Source: Butyrivibrio sp. WCD3002
GTDB lineage: Bacteria; Bacillota; Clostridia; Lachnospirales; Lachnospiraceae
DNA: 64,000 nucleotides
NCBI RefSeq assembly: GCF_000424265.1
Contig: NZ_AUJO01000003.1
Coordinates: forward strand, 186,001 to 250,000
Direction: 5' to 3'
A program made the position numbers and the translations under genes. The notes under the pieces were generated by a model. The model was not told the origin of the DNA and searched no databases. It saw only the letters and a program-made list of their open reading frames with translations. The stretch's first letter is position 1. Each line of letters opens with the position of its first letter. Shown here in pieces: positions 1 to 8,678 of the stretch.

Positions 1-1272
1 CTTTCTTATCTCCGCACTGCTCTCATTGCACTGATTTCCGTGACTAAGCTCACCCACATCAATCTTGGAGGCTTCAACGCTTATATCTATCCTGTCCAGA
101 ATAGGCCCGGATATTCTGCCAAGATACCTTGATATCTCGCTTTCCGAACACCTGCATTTATTAAGGTCAGGATAATATCCACATGGACATGGGTTCATGG
201 CTCCCACAAGAAGCATATCCGCAGGATAGGAAAAAGTCCCTCCGCTTCTTGCCACATGGACCTCTCTGTCCTCCAAGGGCTGTCTTAAAAGATTGAGCGT
301 ATTTCTTTTGAATTCCGTCATCTCATCAAGGAAAAGCACTCCTCTGTGGGCAAGGGAAATAACACCGGGATGAGGTATTGTTCCGCCTCCCGTAAGTGCC
401 GGTTCCGTAATGGAATGATGAGGGCTCATAAAAGGACGCCTTGTAATCAGTGCTTCACCCTTTTTTATCATTCCCGCCACACTGTAGATTGAAGATACCT
501 CAAGACTTTCATCCTCCGACAAGGGCGGCATTATCCCCGGTATACGTTTTGCAATCATGCTTTTACCGGAACCGGGCGGCCCCACAATAAGAATGTGATG
601 ATATCCTGACACTGCTATCTCAACCGCTCTTTTTACGGCTGCCTGTCCGTTTATCTCTGAAAAATCCATACCTCTTAAATATTTTTCTCCGGGCTCAGCA
701 TCCTTAAACATCATTTGAACGTCAATTTTAGTAGGCTCAATTACTTTGTCCCGCTCTGATTTTTCCGCAGTCAGATAGCTTATGGTTTCAAGAAGATTCC
801 TTACTCCTATAACCTTCATGCCTCTGACCACAGCGCCTTCGTTTGCATTGTCATAGGGCAAAATACAGGTTTTGAATCCTTTTTTCCATGCATGGGTAAC
901 CATAGGCAAAACGCCGTTTACCGCCTTTACTTCGCCATCAAGCCCAAGCTCGCCGATTACCAGTGTATCCTTTAGCGCATCCTCACTTATCTCTCCCATG
1001 GCACATAGTATTCCCAGCGCCACCGGCAGATCTACCGCGATTCCGGCCTTTCGGATATCCGCAGGAGAAAGATTGACTGTAATTCTCATCGGAGGCATCG
1101 GAAAACCGGCATTTTTCAAAGCAACCCTGACTCTCTCTGATGCCTCTCTTACGTCGCCGCTGATAAAGCCGACCATATTGAACATGGGCAGTCCATCTGA
1201 CGCGTCTACCTCAACCTGCATCAGATACGGCAATATACCCTTTACCGCACCCGAAACAACTGTACTAAACAT
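1..1272 (-). CDS. comM: ComM/YifB-family Mg-chelatase-like AAA+ ATPase, partial
   Basis: The 424 codons present cover the N-terminal and most of the ATPase part of a ComM/YifB protein (usually about 510 aa); the C-terminus lies beyond the window edge. Seen: the typical start MFSTVVSGAVKGI, a Lon-like N-terminal domain, Walker A GPPGSGKS, the family motif PHHSITEPALTGGG, and Walker B LFLDE. Family knowledge: ComM is a hexameric helicase promoting branch migration during natural transformation; related proteins occur in many non-competent bacteria. The start at 1272 is supported by AAGGAG about 8 nt upstream. A promoter and a perfect palindrome lie upstream (1349-1407). Identity is confident; a role in competence here is inference. 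Confidence 0.93.
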   Translation of the reverse strand, partial: MFSTVVSGAVKGILPYLMQVEVDASDGLPMFNMVGFISGDVREASERVRVALKNAGFPMPPMRITVNLSPADIRKAGIAVDLPVALGILCAMGEISEDALKDTLVIGELGLDGEVKAVNGVLPMVTHAWKKGFKTCILPYDNANEGAVVRGMKVIGVRNLLETISYLTAEKSERDKVIEPTKIDVQMMFKDAEPGEKYLRGMDFSEINGQAAVKRAVEIAVSGYHHILIVGPPGSGKSMIAKRIPGIMPPLSEDESLEVSSIYSVAGMIKKGEALITRRPFMSPHHSITEPALTGGGTIPHPGVISLAHRGVLFLDEMTEFKRNTLNLLRQPLEDREVHVARSGGTFSYPADMLLVGAMNPCPCGYYPDLNKCRCSESEISRYLGRISGPILDRIDISVEASKIDVGELSHGNQCNESSAEIRK

Positions 1273-1348
1273 AAAAACTCCTTCCGGGGCATAAACGTAC
1301 CCCAAAGGACCGTTATCCGAAAAAAATTACAAAAATAAAGGAAAATTG

Positions 1349-1407
1349 TACGGAGAATCTCCGTATGAAATCTTTTTTTATTATACCGATTAGAAAAAGA
1401 AATGCAA
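1349..1407 (-). promoter_or_regulatory. comM promoter with a downstream perfect palindrome
   Basis: On the minus strand TTGCAT (1402-1407) and TATAAT (1380-1385) are separated by 16 nt. About 15 nt downstream of the -10 is a perfect 8-1-8 palindrome, TACGGAGAATCTCCGTA on the plus strand (1349-1365), inside the predicted leader. It could be an operator or a leader hairpin; nothing seen decides between them. Confidence 0.55.
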
Positions 1408-1438
1408 GCAGATTTTCCGATAAAAAAAATCTGCCTGC
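1404..1438 (-). terminator. Terminator-like hairpin after pilT
   Basis: Reading the minus strand, a stem of about 12 bp (arms 1404-1416 and 1426-1438, one G-T pair) is followed by a T-rich stretch downstream of the pilT stop. It overlaps the -35 region of the comM promoter. Confidence 0.5.
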
Positions 1439-1488
1439 ACCATAAATAATCTCTCAATCTGCAGCAACTGCCGATTGCTTTATGTGAA

Positions 1489-2550
1489 TTATCTCAATAT
1501 CTTAGCCTGCATTGTTTCAGGATCCTGGGCATAATGAATTGCCATATCGCGACCGATTTTTCCTGATTTACAAAGCTCAACTATCGCATCATCCATGGTT
1601 ATCATTCCCTGCTTGCGATTGGTCTGCATGATAGTAATAAGCTGATGGGTCTTGCCTTCACGGATCATATTTCTTACGGCGCTGTTTACATGCATAACCT
1701 CAAAGGCTCCCACTCTCGCATCACCGTCAGCTGTAGGAATGAGCTGCTGCGAAATGACAGCTTCAAGAACGTTGGCAAGCTGAATTCTTATCTGCTGTTG
1801 CTGATGCGGCGGGAAAACATCAATTATTCTATCAACTGTGCTGGCTGCTCCGATCGTATGGAGAGTTGACAGCACCAGATGTCCTGTCTCAGCAGCAGTA
1901 ATAGCGGTACTTATGGTCTCAAGATCTCTCATCTCTCCAACAAGGATAACATCAGGATCTTCTCTAAGAGCAGCTCTCAGAGCGTTGGCATAATTATCAG
2001 AATCAAGACCAACCTCTCGCTGATTTACAATGGATTTATTGTGCTGATACAAAAACTCGATAGGATCCTCAAGAGTTATAATATGAGCCTCCCTGTTGTC
2101 GTTTATCTTATCAATGATAGACGCAAGGGTGGTTGATTTTCCTGAACCCGTAGGCCCCGTTACCAACACAAGTCCTCTCTGTCTCTGGTAGAGATTAACT
2201 ACCGACTGGGGAATTCCCAGTATCTCAGGATCCGGTATCTCAGTGGCAACAAGGCGAATAGCCATAGCAACTGAGCCTCTTTGTTTAAATACATTAAGCC
2301 TGAAGCGTCCAAGTCCTTTAACCGAAAAAGACATGTCATGCTGTCCGTTGGCATCAAGAAGCTCCATTTGTTTTTCAGTCATAATACTTTTAGCAACTTC
2401 CATGGTGTCGTCAGGAAGCATTCTCTGATAGCCTTCAAGAGCAAGCAGTTTTCCATTTACGCGCATCTTAGGCGGAATACCTACAGTGATATGAACATCG
2501 GATGCTCCTGCTTCTTTAGCTGTTTTAAGAATTTCATCAATCCTTGGCAT
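1489..2550 (-). CDS. pilT: Type IV pilus twitching ATPase PilT
   Basis: This 353-aa protein has the normal PilT length and layout: an N-terminal PAS-like subdomain, Walker A GPTGSGKST (132-140), the Asp box around HIITLEDPIE, Walker B VILVGEMRD (201-209), and a His box near LSTLHT. PilT is a cytoplasmic hexameric ATPase that drives pilin disassembly and pilus retraction. AAGGAG precedes the ATG. No other pilus genes lie nearby, so partners must be elsewhere in the genome; a lone pilT is common in clostridia. Identification is confident; which pilus it serves is not visible. Confidence 0.95.
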   Translation of the reverse strand: MPRIDEILKTAKEAGASDVHITVGIPPKMRVNGKLLALEGYQRMLPDDTMEVAKSIMTEKQMELLDANGQHDMSFSVKGLGRFRLNVFKQRGSVAMAIRLVATEIPDPEILGIPQSVVNLYQRQRGLVLVTGPTGSGKSTTLASIIDKINDNREAHIITLEDPIEFLYQHNKSIVNQREVGLDSDNYANALRAALREDPDVILVGEMRDLETISTAITAAETGHLVLSTLHTIGAASTVDRIIDVFPPHQQQQIRIQLANVLEAVISQQLIPTADGDARVGAFEVMHVNSAVRNMIREGKTHQLITIMQTNRKQGMITMDDAIVELCKSGKIGRDMAIHYAQDPETMQAKILR

Positions 2551-2682
2551 TTTCTACTCCTTGTAATTGCATGCGCATATTTTTCTATAATTATCTTGTC
2601 GAAAAGACCCGAAATTGTCAACGAAGTTACCGTTAAATATTCTAAAATTATGATTAAACATGAGCCCTATGATCTTCTCTTG

Positions 2683-3957
2683 TCAAAGCAAAAATTCAGC
2701 CATGCAGTAATTGCTTACATCAAGGCCTTCCGCCGATAATCGGATCGTATCTCCGTCCCATTCCAGAAGATTTTTCTCCCTAAGCCCTTCGATGACACCT
2801 CCGTAAATTTCACCTATTTCTTTTCCAAATCTACTCCTAAATTCATTGGCAGATACGCCGGCCGTAAGGCGAAGCCCCAGAAACATAAATTCTTCCATCC
2901 TTGCCTTCTCATCCAGCGGTTCTACATCCTCTCTGATATCCAAAAGCCTTTGATTCTCAGCAGAAAGTGAAATGGCTCCATCCTTACCCTCAGCTTCTCC
3001 AATTGAAAAATCACCGTTCAAAGTCTCTATATACCTTTCAAAATCCGAGGTATTGTGATACCTTTCATTTTTCATAAGAGATGAAGCACCAAGACCAAGG
3101 CCAAGATAGTCTCCGCCCTGCCAGTATCTTAGATTGTGTATGCACTCTTTTCCCTTCGCAGAATAATTCGAAATCTCATATCGGCGGTAGCCATACGAAG
3201 ATAATATTTCCTCTGTGCGATGATACATCTGCCGCTCCGTATCCTCATCAGGTAGCGGTAGCCTGGGATTTTGGCAGTACTCAGAGCCATCCTGCATATT
3301 CACACTGACGGCAATATCTTTATTCTCATTATCCTCCCCATAAAGCTCGTAAAAAGGAGTCCCCTCCTCGATTATGAGGCTGTACGCAGAAATGTGGCAC
3401 GGCGCAGGATCAAGGGTGCAAACATATTTTAGATTATCCTCCCAATCAGTGAGAGTCTGACCCGGCAGCGCACTCATGAGATCCACATTTATATTTTCAA
3501 AGCCTGCCTTTATCGCATTCCTGTAACATTCCTCGAACATTTCCCTGTCATGTATTCTGCCAAGCCTTTTCAGTTCATCATCCTTTGCTGACTGAAGGCC
3601 TATACTGAGTCTGTTAATTCCGGCATTTCTATATGCCTTTAACGCATCAAGATCAGCGGTACCTGGATTACATTCTATAGTTATTTCCGCATCGTCTTTA
3701 AATGAAAAATTATCGAAAAGAGCCTTCATTATCCGAACAATAGCTTCAGGCATGACAGCTGTGGGAGTTCCTCCTCCAAAAAAGACCGATTGTACTTCAT
3801 ATTTGCCGCAGCCCGTTGCGGATAGCAAAATTTCTTTTTCCAGAGCATCAAAATAAAGTGCCTGCTGCGCTCTCCCCTTCGGAAAGGAGAGAAAATCGCA
3901 GTACAGACACTTTCTTATGCAAAATGGTATATGGATGTAAATTCCAAGACTTTCCAT
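2683..3957 (-). CDS. hemW: HemW-like radical SAM heme chaperone
   Basis: A 424-aa radical SAM protein beginning MESLGIYIHIPFCIRKCLYC. The CxxxCxxC iron-sulfur motif (CIRKCLYC) lies near residue 13, followed by FFGGGTP and ECNPGT, all typical of HemW (formerly annotated as oxygen-independent coproporphyrinogen oxidase). HemW is thought to bind heme and deliver it to target proteins; true HemN oxidases have a different N-terminus. I place the start at 3957, because GAGGT lies just upstream and the longer reading frame would overlap lepA. It is 16 nt downstream of the lepA stop, so it is probably cotranscribed with lepA, a very common clostridial pair. An insertion near residues 210-230 is Asn/Asp-rich. 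Confidence 0.93.
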   Translation of the reverse strand: MESLGIYIHIPFCIRKCLYCDFLSFPKGRAQQALYFDALEKEILLSATGCGKYEVQSVFFGGGTPTAVMPEAIVRIMKALFDNFSFKDDAEITIECNPGTADLDALKAYRNAGINRLSIGLQSAKDDELKRLGRIHDREMFEECYRNAIKAGFENINVDLMSALPGQTLTDWEDNLKYVCTLDPAPCHISAYSLIIEEGTPFYELYGEDNENKDIAVSVNMQDGSEYCQNPRLPLPDEDTERQMYHRTEEILSSYGYRRYEISNYSAKGKECIHNLRYWQGGDYLGLGLGASSLMKNERYHNTSDFERYIETLNGDFSIGEAEGKDGAISLSAENQRLLDIREDVEPLDEKARMEEFMFLGLRLTAGVSANEFRSRFGKEIGEIYGGVIEGLREKNLLEWDGDTIRLSAEGLDVSNYCMAEFLL

Positions 3958-3973
3958 TCTGAAACCTCGTCCA

Positions 3974-5791
3974 TCAATTTCCTTCATCCAGCTTAAGAAC
4001 ACTTAAGAAAGCCTGCTGAGGGATTTCTACGCTACCGATCTGGCGCATCTTCTTTTTACCCTCCTTCTGTTTTTCCAGAAGCTTTCTCTTACGGCTGATA
4101 TCACCACCGTAGCACTTTGCAAGCACGTCCTTACGCATAGCCTTAACAGTCTCTCTGGCTATTATCTTACCGCCAACTGCTGCCTGAATCGGAATCTCAA
4201 ACAGGTGTCTCGGAATTTCGCCCTTTAGCTTTTCGCACATCTTGCGTCCACGCTCATAGGCACCTTCCTTGTGAACGATAAATGAAAGAGCATCCACCTG
4301 TTCATGGTTAATAAGAATATCAAGCTTAACAAGCTCTGACTGCTCATAGCCCTTGATTTCATAATCAAAGGAAGCATAGCCCCTTGACCTTGATTTAAGA
4401 GCGTCAAAGAAATCATAAATAATCTCATTAAGCGGAAGCTCATACTTAAGGATAGCTCTTGTGGCCTCTATATACTCAGTACTGATATACTTACCGCGTC
4501 TCTCCTGGCAAAGCTGCATGATGGATCCGACATAATCGGTAGTAACCATGATCTCACCATTTACAATGGGCTCCTCCATATAGTCTATCTCTGAAGGATC
4601 TGGAAGATTTGAAGGGTTGGTCAGATCAAATACTGTACCGTCTGTCTTGTGAACCTTGTAGACAACACCGGGAGCGGTGCTGACAAGATCAATATTGTAT
4701 TCTCTCTCAAGTCTCTCCTGAATTACTTCAAGATGAAGAAGTCCAAGGAATCCCGCACGGAAGCCAAAGCCCAATGCCTGTGATGTCTCAGGCTCATAGA
4801 AAAGTGAAGCATCGTTAAGCTGCAGCTTTTCAAGGGCATCTCTAAGCTCAGGATATCTGGCTGTATCTGCAGGATAAAGACCGCAGTAAACCATAGGCAT
4901 TACCTTCTTATATCCTGGAAGGGGCTCTGCGCAGGGTCTGCTAACCTCAGTCACTGTATCACCGACTCTTGCATCCTGAATATTTTTAATTGAGGCTGTA
5001 AAATATCCAACGCTTCCTGCAGAAAGTTCATCGCAGGGAATAAACTGTCCGGGGCCAAAATATCCAACCTCAACCACCTCCCAGGAGGCACCTGATGCCA
5101 TGCACTTAGCCGTCATGCCCTTTTTAAGGACACCGTCTCTTACTCTTACAAATACGATAACTCCGCGGTATGAGTCATATACAGAATCAAAAATAAGTGC
5201 CTTAAGAGGCTCCTTTGAATCTCCGTTAGGTGCAGGAATTCTGTGAACCACAGCTTCAAGAACATCATCAATTCCTGTTCCCATCTTTGCGGAAACAAGG
5301 GGAGCATCATGAGCTTCAATCCCAATTACATCCTCGATCTCTTCCTTAACCTCATCCGGTCTTGCACTGGGAAGGTCTATCTTGTTGATTACAGGAAAAA
5401 CATCAAGGTCGTGGTCAAGGGCAAGATATACGTTTGCAAGAGTCTGAGCCTCAACACCCTGAGTTGCATCAACAACAAGTATTGCGCCATCGCATGCGGC
5501 AAGGCTTCTTGAAACCTCATATCCAAAATCCACGTGACCGGGAGTATCTATCATATTGAAAACATACTCCTCGCCGTCCTTAGCCTTATATATCATACGC
5601 ACAGCCTGAGATTTGATAGTAATACCTCTCTCCCGCTCTATATCCATATTATCGAGAACCTGATTCTGCATCTCTCGACTGGTAAGCACCCCGGTAGTTT
5701 CGATCATACGATCAGCCAGGGTAGACTTGCCGTGATCAATATGTGCAACTATGCAAAAATTTCTTACTTTACTCTGATCAAATTCAGCCAT
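3974..5791 (-). CDS. lepA: Elongation factor 4 (LepA)
   Basis: A 605-aa translational GTPase of the usual LepA length. G motifs are [10 protein letters not shown] (16-25), DTPGH and NKIDLP. The C-terminus carries the LepA-specific domain with [19 protein letters not shown]. LepA binds the ribosome and is thought to back-translocate or help in 30S assembly. It is the first gene of the lepA-hemW operon and is divergent from rpsT, an arrangement often seen in Firmicutes. The ATG at 5791 is preceded by AGGATGG. Nothing unusual is seen. Confidence 0.98.
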   Translation of the reverse strand: MAEFDQSKVRNFCIVAHIDHGKSTLADRMIETTGVLTSREMQNQVLDNMDIERERGITIKSQAVRMIYKAKDGEEYVFNMIDTPGHVDFGYEVSRSLAACDGAILVVDATQGVEAQTLANVYLALDHDLDVFPVINKIDLPSARPDEVKEEIEDVIGIEAHDAPLVSAKMGTGIDDVLEAVVHRIPAPNGDSKEPLKALIFDSVYDSYRGVIVFVRVRDGVLKKGMTAKCMASGASWEVVEVGYFGPGQFIPCDELSAGSVGYFTASIKNIQDARVGDTVTEVSRPCAEPLPGYKKVMPMVYCGLYPADTARYPELRDALEKLQLNDASLFYEPETSQALGFGFRAGFLGLLHLEVIQERLEREYNIDLVSTAPGVVYKVHKTDGTVFDLTNPSNLPDPSEIDYMEEPIVNGEIMVTTDYVGSIMQLCQERRGKYISTEYIEATRAILKYELPLNEIIYDFFDALKSRSRGYASFDYEIKGYEQSELVKLDILINHEQVDALSFIVHKEGAYERGRKMCEKLKGEIPRHLFEIPIQAAVGGKIIARETVKAMRKDVLAKCYGGDISRKRKLLEKQKEGKKKMRQIGSVEIPQQAFLSVLKLDEGN

Positions 5792-5910
5792 TCTTTAAAT
5801 CCATCCTAAAAACAATAATACATACGTGCCGGATATTTTAGGGTGGCACGCACACCTTGAAATATGATAACATAAGAAGCGTTATAAAGTACAGCAATTC
5901 AAAAAAGCTC

Positions 5911-5939
5911 TTGACATAATGTACTATAACATCTAAAAT
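5911..5939 (+). promoter_or_regulatory. rpsT promoter
   Basis: Consensus TTGACA (5911-5916), a 17-nt spacer and TAAAAT (5934-5939). This predicts a leader of about 90 nt before the rpsT start at 6036. I see no clear riboswitch or S20 binding structure in that leader. Confidence 0.85.
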
Positions 5940-6035
5940 ATTTGGGTGTATGTGGCATTGACTGTCCGTGTCCGGTTTCATAGCCATATAACTTAGATGA
6001 CTATTAAATTTTTTGTAATAATAATGGAGGAAGTT

Positions 6036-6299
6036 ATGGCTAATATCAAATCTGCCAAGAAGAGAATTCTTACAAATCAGAAGAAGGCTGCAAGAAATCA
6101 GGCTATCAAGTCTGGTGTTAAGACAGAGATCAAGAAGGTAAGAGCAGCTATCGAAGCTGGCAATAAGGAAGAGGCTGCTAAGGCACTCCTTGCTGCTACA
6201 TCAGCTATCGACAAGGCTGAGTCAAAGGGCGTTTTCAAGAAGAACACAGCTTCTAGAAAAGTTTCTCGTCTTGCTCAGGCTGTTAACAAGCTTGCATAA
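6036..6299 (+). CDS. rpsT: 30S ribosomal protein S20
   Basis: An 87-aa Lys/Ala-rich protein starting [18 protein letters not shown], the S20 signature. S20 is a primary 16S rRNA-binding protein of the small subunit. The start at 6036 is fixed by GGAGG at 6026-6030; an in-frame upstream ATG would add 13 residues that do not fit the family. It is monocistronic, with a strong promoter at 5911-5939 and a terminator at 6317-6354, and divergent from lepA. Confidence 0.98.
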   Translation: MANIKSAKKRILTNQKKAARNQAIKSGVKTEIKKVRAAIEAGNKEEAAKALLAATSAIDKAESKGVFKKNTASRKVSRLAQAVNKLA

Positions 6300-6316
6300 T
6301 TAAATATATGAATTTT

Positions 6317-6354
6317 AAAAACTCCTGCATCTCTCACCGGTGCAGGAGTTTTTT
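6317..6354 (+). terminator. rpsT rho-independent terminator
   Basis: A perfect stem (ACTCCTGCA pairing with TGCAGGAGT, extended by A-T pairs) with a loop of about 11 nt and a run of six T. Confidence 0.92.
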
Positions 6355-6417
6355 CGTATAGAAAAATTCTTTTCCTATAAAAATCGCCGGCAAAAAAACT
6401 CTGCCGGCGATTATCAT

Positions 6418-7359
6418 TTATTCATTTGGATTTGAAAAATCAATTACAGGACTCTTAGGCTCAGATACATGCTCTAAGCTTACAACGCTAAGAAGCGGTC
6501 CTACTCCCTGATACTCAGGTACAAGAGCCTTCTTTACATTGGCTGTTACCTTTACCCATTCCTTCTCTTTAAGCGAAGGAGCATCATCATATTCACATTT
6601 AAAGCCCAAGAACTGCATATCATCAGCGCAGCAGGTCATAGCCATACGTCCCGGAACAAATGCGTTATCTGCCATATCGTAAGGCTTAGCCACCATTGCA
6701 GTGAATGATACATTCTTACCATCATATCTGTCCACGTGCTCAAGGGCATCTAAATAGAACATTCCATATCCAAAATTATTGAGCTCGATGGGATCTGCGT
6801 TAAGATCAAAGGGAAGATCCTCATCCAGAGTTACATCAACCTCGCCGTTCATATCTTCAAAAATAATATCAGCCTTCTGGTTGATTGCCTTAACATTTCT
6901 CTTATAGGTTGCAAGATCCTCGATTCCGTCACATCTGTTAAACAGGATAAGCTCAGAATTCCTAAGCTGTTCAGACAGAAGTGATTTCATATTTGTAAAA
7001 TAAAGCTCAAAGCTTGAAGCATCGATTATGGTAATCTGCTGTTCAAGCTTCCACTTATTGGGGATCTTGAAATTCTTAAAATTCCACATTCCGTTATACT
7101 CAATGAGAATACGCTCAGGCTCATGCTTTGCATCAAGTGCCATAAGAGCTGCGGGAGTAAAATCCTCCTCATCCTCAAAAGTCTCGAGAACTGTGTTGGT
7201 AGCGGTCAGAAGCTTCTCCTCATATTCATTCTCACCCTCTTCACATACTATAAGAAGAGTCTTACCCTTTGTTCTGAAGTAAGGCTGAGCAATTGTATAC
7301 TTAAAAAAGTCCGTCTTTCCGCTGTCAAGAAAGCCATTAATTACATATACCGGTTTCAT
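6418..7359 (-). CDS. CobW/G3E-type GTPase with C-terminal DUF1980-like domain
   Basis: A 313-aa protein beginning MKPVYVINGFLDSGKTDFF, with a P-loop GFLDSGKT (9-16) of the G3E/CobW family and an FNRCDG motif in the G4 position. It lacks the CxCC metal motif found in the neighbouring GTPase. The C-terminal third (about 205-313) holds GRMAMTCCADDMQFLGF, which resembles the CCAAD motif of the DUF1980/YcgQ (TIGR03943) domain known from zinc-related loci in Bacillus. I infer a metal-stress accessory role; the substrate is unknown. The start at 7359 places the P-loop at the usual distance from the N-terminus; the longer frame adds 14 atypical residues. It follows the His-rich GTPase by about 100 nt on the same strand. 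Confidence 0.75.
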   Translation of the reverse strand: MKPVYVINGFLDSGKTDFFKYTIAQPYFRTKGKTLLIVCEEGENEYEEKLLTATNTVLETFEDEEDFTPAALMALDAKHEPERILIEYNGMWNFKNFKIPNKWKLEQQITIIDASSFELYFTNMKSLLSEQLRNSELILFNRCDGIEDLATYKRNVKAINQKADIIFEDMNGEVDVTLDEDLPFDLNADPIELNNFGYGMFYLDALEHVDRYDGKNVSFTAMVAKPYDMADNAFVPGRMAMTCCADDMQFLGFKCEYDDAPSLKEKEWVKVTANVKKALVPEYQGVGPLLSVVSLEHVSEPKSPVIDFSNPNE

Positions 7360-7401
7360 TTTCTTTTCTCTATTCCTTCCAAACATCAAATAACTCCACA
7401 A

Positions 7402-7424
7402 AATCCCCCGCCAATACGGCGAGG
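7402..7424 (-). terminator. GC-rich hairpin between the two CobW genes
   Basis: On the minus strand CCCTCGCC and GGCGGGGG pair around a 5-nt loop (one G-T pair), followed by ATTTTGTGG. It may attenuate transcription between the two GTPase genes. The T-run is short, so read-through is likely. Confidence 0.45.
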
Positions 7425-7457
7425 GATATCATTATTATAACTGTGTTGCGTTAAACA

Positions 7458-8582
7458 TTAGAGCTTTCTCTTAAAGAGCAGTTCGAGATTATCTTCCTTA
7501 AGCTCAGCACCGATTACACAGAACTTACCTGTTACATCTGCGCTGCCCTTACGGATTGTAGGCTCACCGGGAACATAATCAAACTCGATCCACTCGCCAT
7601 TTTCATCAGGAACCATTCCCTTAGCTCTGAGAACAACGCCAAAGTTTTCCTCTTCCTCAAGTCTTCCAAGCATCTTCTCAATCTCATCCTTGGAATACTT
7701 AGCAGGAGTCTCCATTCCCCAGCTTGTGAAAATATCATCTGCGTCGTGATGGTGGTGATCATGTTCATGGTCATGATCGTGTTCATCATGGTCGTGATGG
7801 TGCTCATGCTCGTCATGGTCATGATCATGGTGGTGCTCATCATGATCGTGGTCATGCTTGTGAGCTCTGTAAACTGTGTTACCATCCTCATCAGTGAATT
7901 TCTCTGAACCATGGTCATGGTGATGATGATGTTCATCAGCCTTCTGAGCAAGAACCTCCTTAAGAAGCTCTGCCTCAAGATCATGATTTCCCTCAAAGGT
8001 ATCAAGAACCTCTTTTCCGTCAAGCTGATCAAGAGGTGTGGTAATAATAGTAGCCTTAGGATTATACTGGCGAATGAGCTCTACAGCTGTCTCAATCTTA
8101 GCTTCGTCAGCCTTATCTGTTCTTGTTAAAAGGATGGTTCCGGCATTTTCAATCTGATTTGTGAAAAACTCACCGAAATTCTTAATGTAAACCTTAGCCT
8201 TGCTGACATCAACAACAGTAACTGCACTGTTCATAGTAAGATCAGTACTCTGGTCAGCAACATTCTGAATAGCTCTCATAACATCAGAAAGCTTACCAAC
8301 ACCTGAAGGCTCAATAAGAATTCTTTCAGGAGCATAGGTATCCATTACTTCCTTAAGAGAAGTACCAAAATCACCAACAAGTGAACAGCAGATGCATCCT
8401 GAATTCATCTCACGGATATCGATGCCTGACTCCTTGAGAAATCCGCCATCAATACCGATCTCACCGAATTCATTTTCTATAAGTACTGTTTTTGTTCCTG
8501 CCAACGCTTCCTTCAAAAGCTTCTTAATAAGAGTAGTCTTTCCTGCTCCAAGGAAGCCTGAAATTATATCTATTTTTGTCAT
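7458..8582 (-). CDS. CobW/ZNG1-type metal chaperone GTPase with His-rich loop
   Basis: A 374-aa G3E GTPase: P-loop GFLGAGKTT (9-17), ENEFGEIGID switch region, GCICC metal-binding motif (62-66), G4 TRTDKAD, and a low-complexity His/Asp segment of about 65 residues near 217-281 before the CobW C-terminal domain. The family inserts or shuttles metals; members with GCICC and a His-rich loop are mostly zinc chaperones (ZNG1/YeiR type). I infer a zinc role. The start at 8582 follows GGAGAG. It has its own promoter (8636-8665), and is probably transcribed with the DUF1980-containing GTPase downstream. The His-rich stretch is repetitive at DNA level (about 7735-7935). Confidence 0.88.
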   Translation of the reverse strand: MTKIDIISGFLGAGKTTLIKKLLKEALAGTKTVLIENEFGEIGIDGGFLKESGIDIREMNSGCICCSLVGDFGTSLKEVMDTYAPERILIEPSGVGKLSDVMRAIQNVADQSTDLTMNSAVTVVDVSKAKVYIKNFGEFFTNQIENAGTILLTRTDKADEAKIETAVELIRQYNPKATIITTPLDQLDGKEVLDTFEGNHDLEAELLKEVLAQKADEHHHHHDHGSEKFTDEDGNTVYRAHKHDHDHDEHHHDHDHDEHEHHHDHDEHDHDHEHDHHHHDADDIFTSWGMETPAKYSKDEIEKMLGRLEEEENFGVVLRAKGMVPDENGEWIEFDYVPGEPTIRKGSADVTGKFCVIGAELKEDNLELLFKRKL

Positions 8583-8635
8583 ATAATCACTCTCCATTCC
8601 AAAAATAAAGTAAAATTCTATTACACAACGCTAAC

Positions 8636-8665
8636 ATTGTAGACCTGAATTCAGACAACTGTCAA
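8636..8665 (-). promoter_or_regulatory. Promoter of the His-rich GTPase gene
   Basis: Minus strand TTGACA (8660-8665), an 18-nt spacer and TACAAT (8636-8641). The spacer contains the palindrome CTGAATTCAG, and an imperfect palindrome ACAATG-TTAG-CGTTGT spans the -10 and the start site. These are possible operators. They do not match the Zur box that I know from Bacillus. Confidence 0.7.
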
Positions 8666-8678
8666 GGAACGTCGGACA

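Noticed and set aside
2281..2739. 152-codon plus-strand frame opposite pilT
   Set aside because: Shadow of pilT and of the intergenic region; no start signal and no recognisable composition.
7735..7935. Repetitive tract that looks like a direct-repeat array
   Set aside because: It encodes the His/Asp-rich loop of the metal-chaperone GTPase; there are no unique spacers of constant length, so it is not a CRISPR array.
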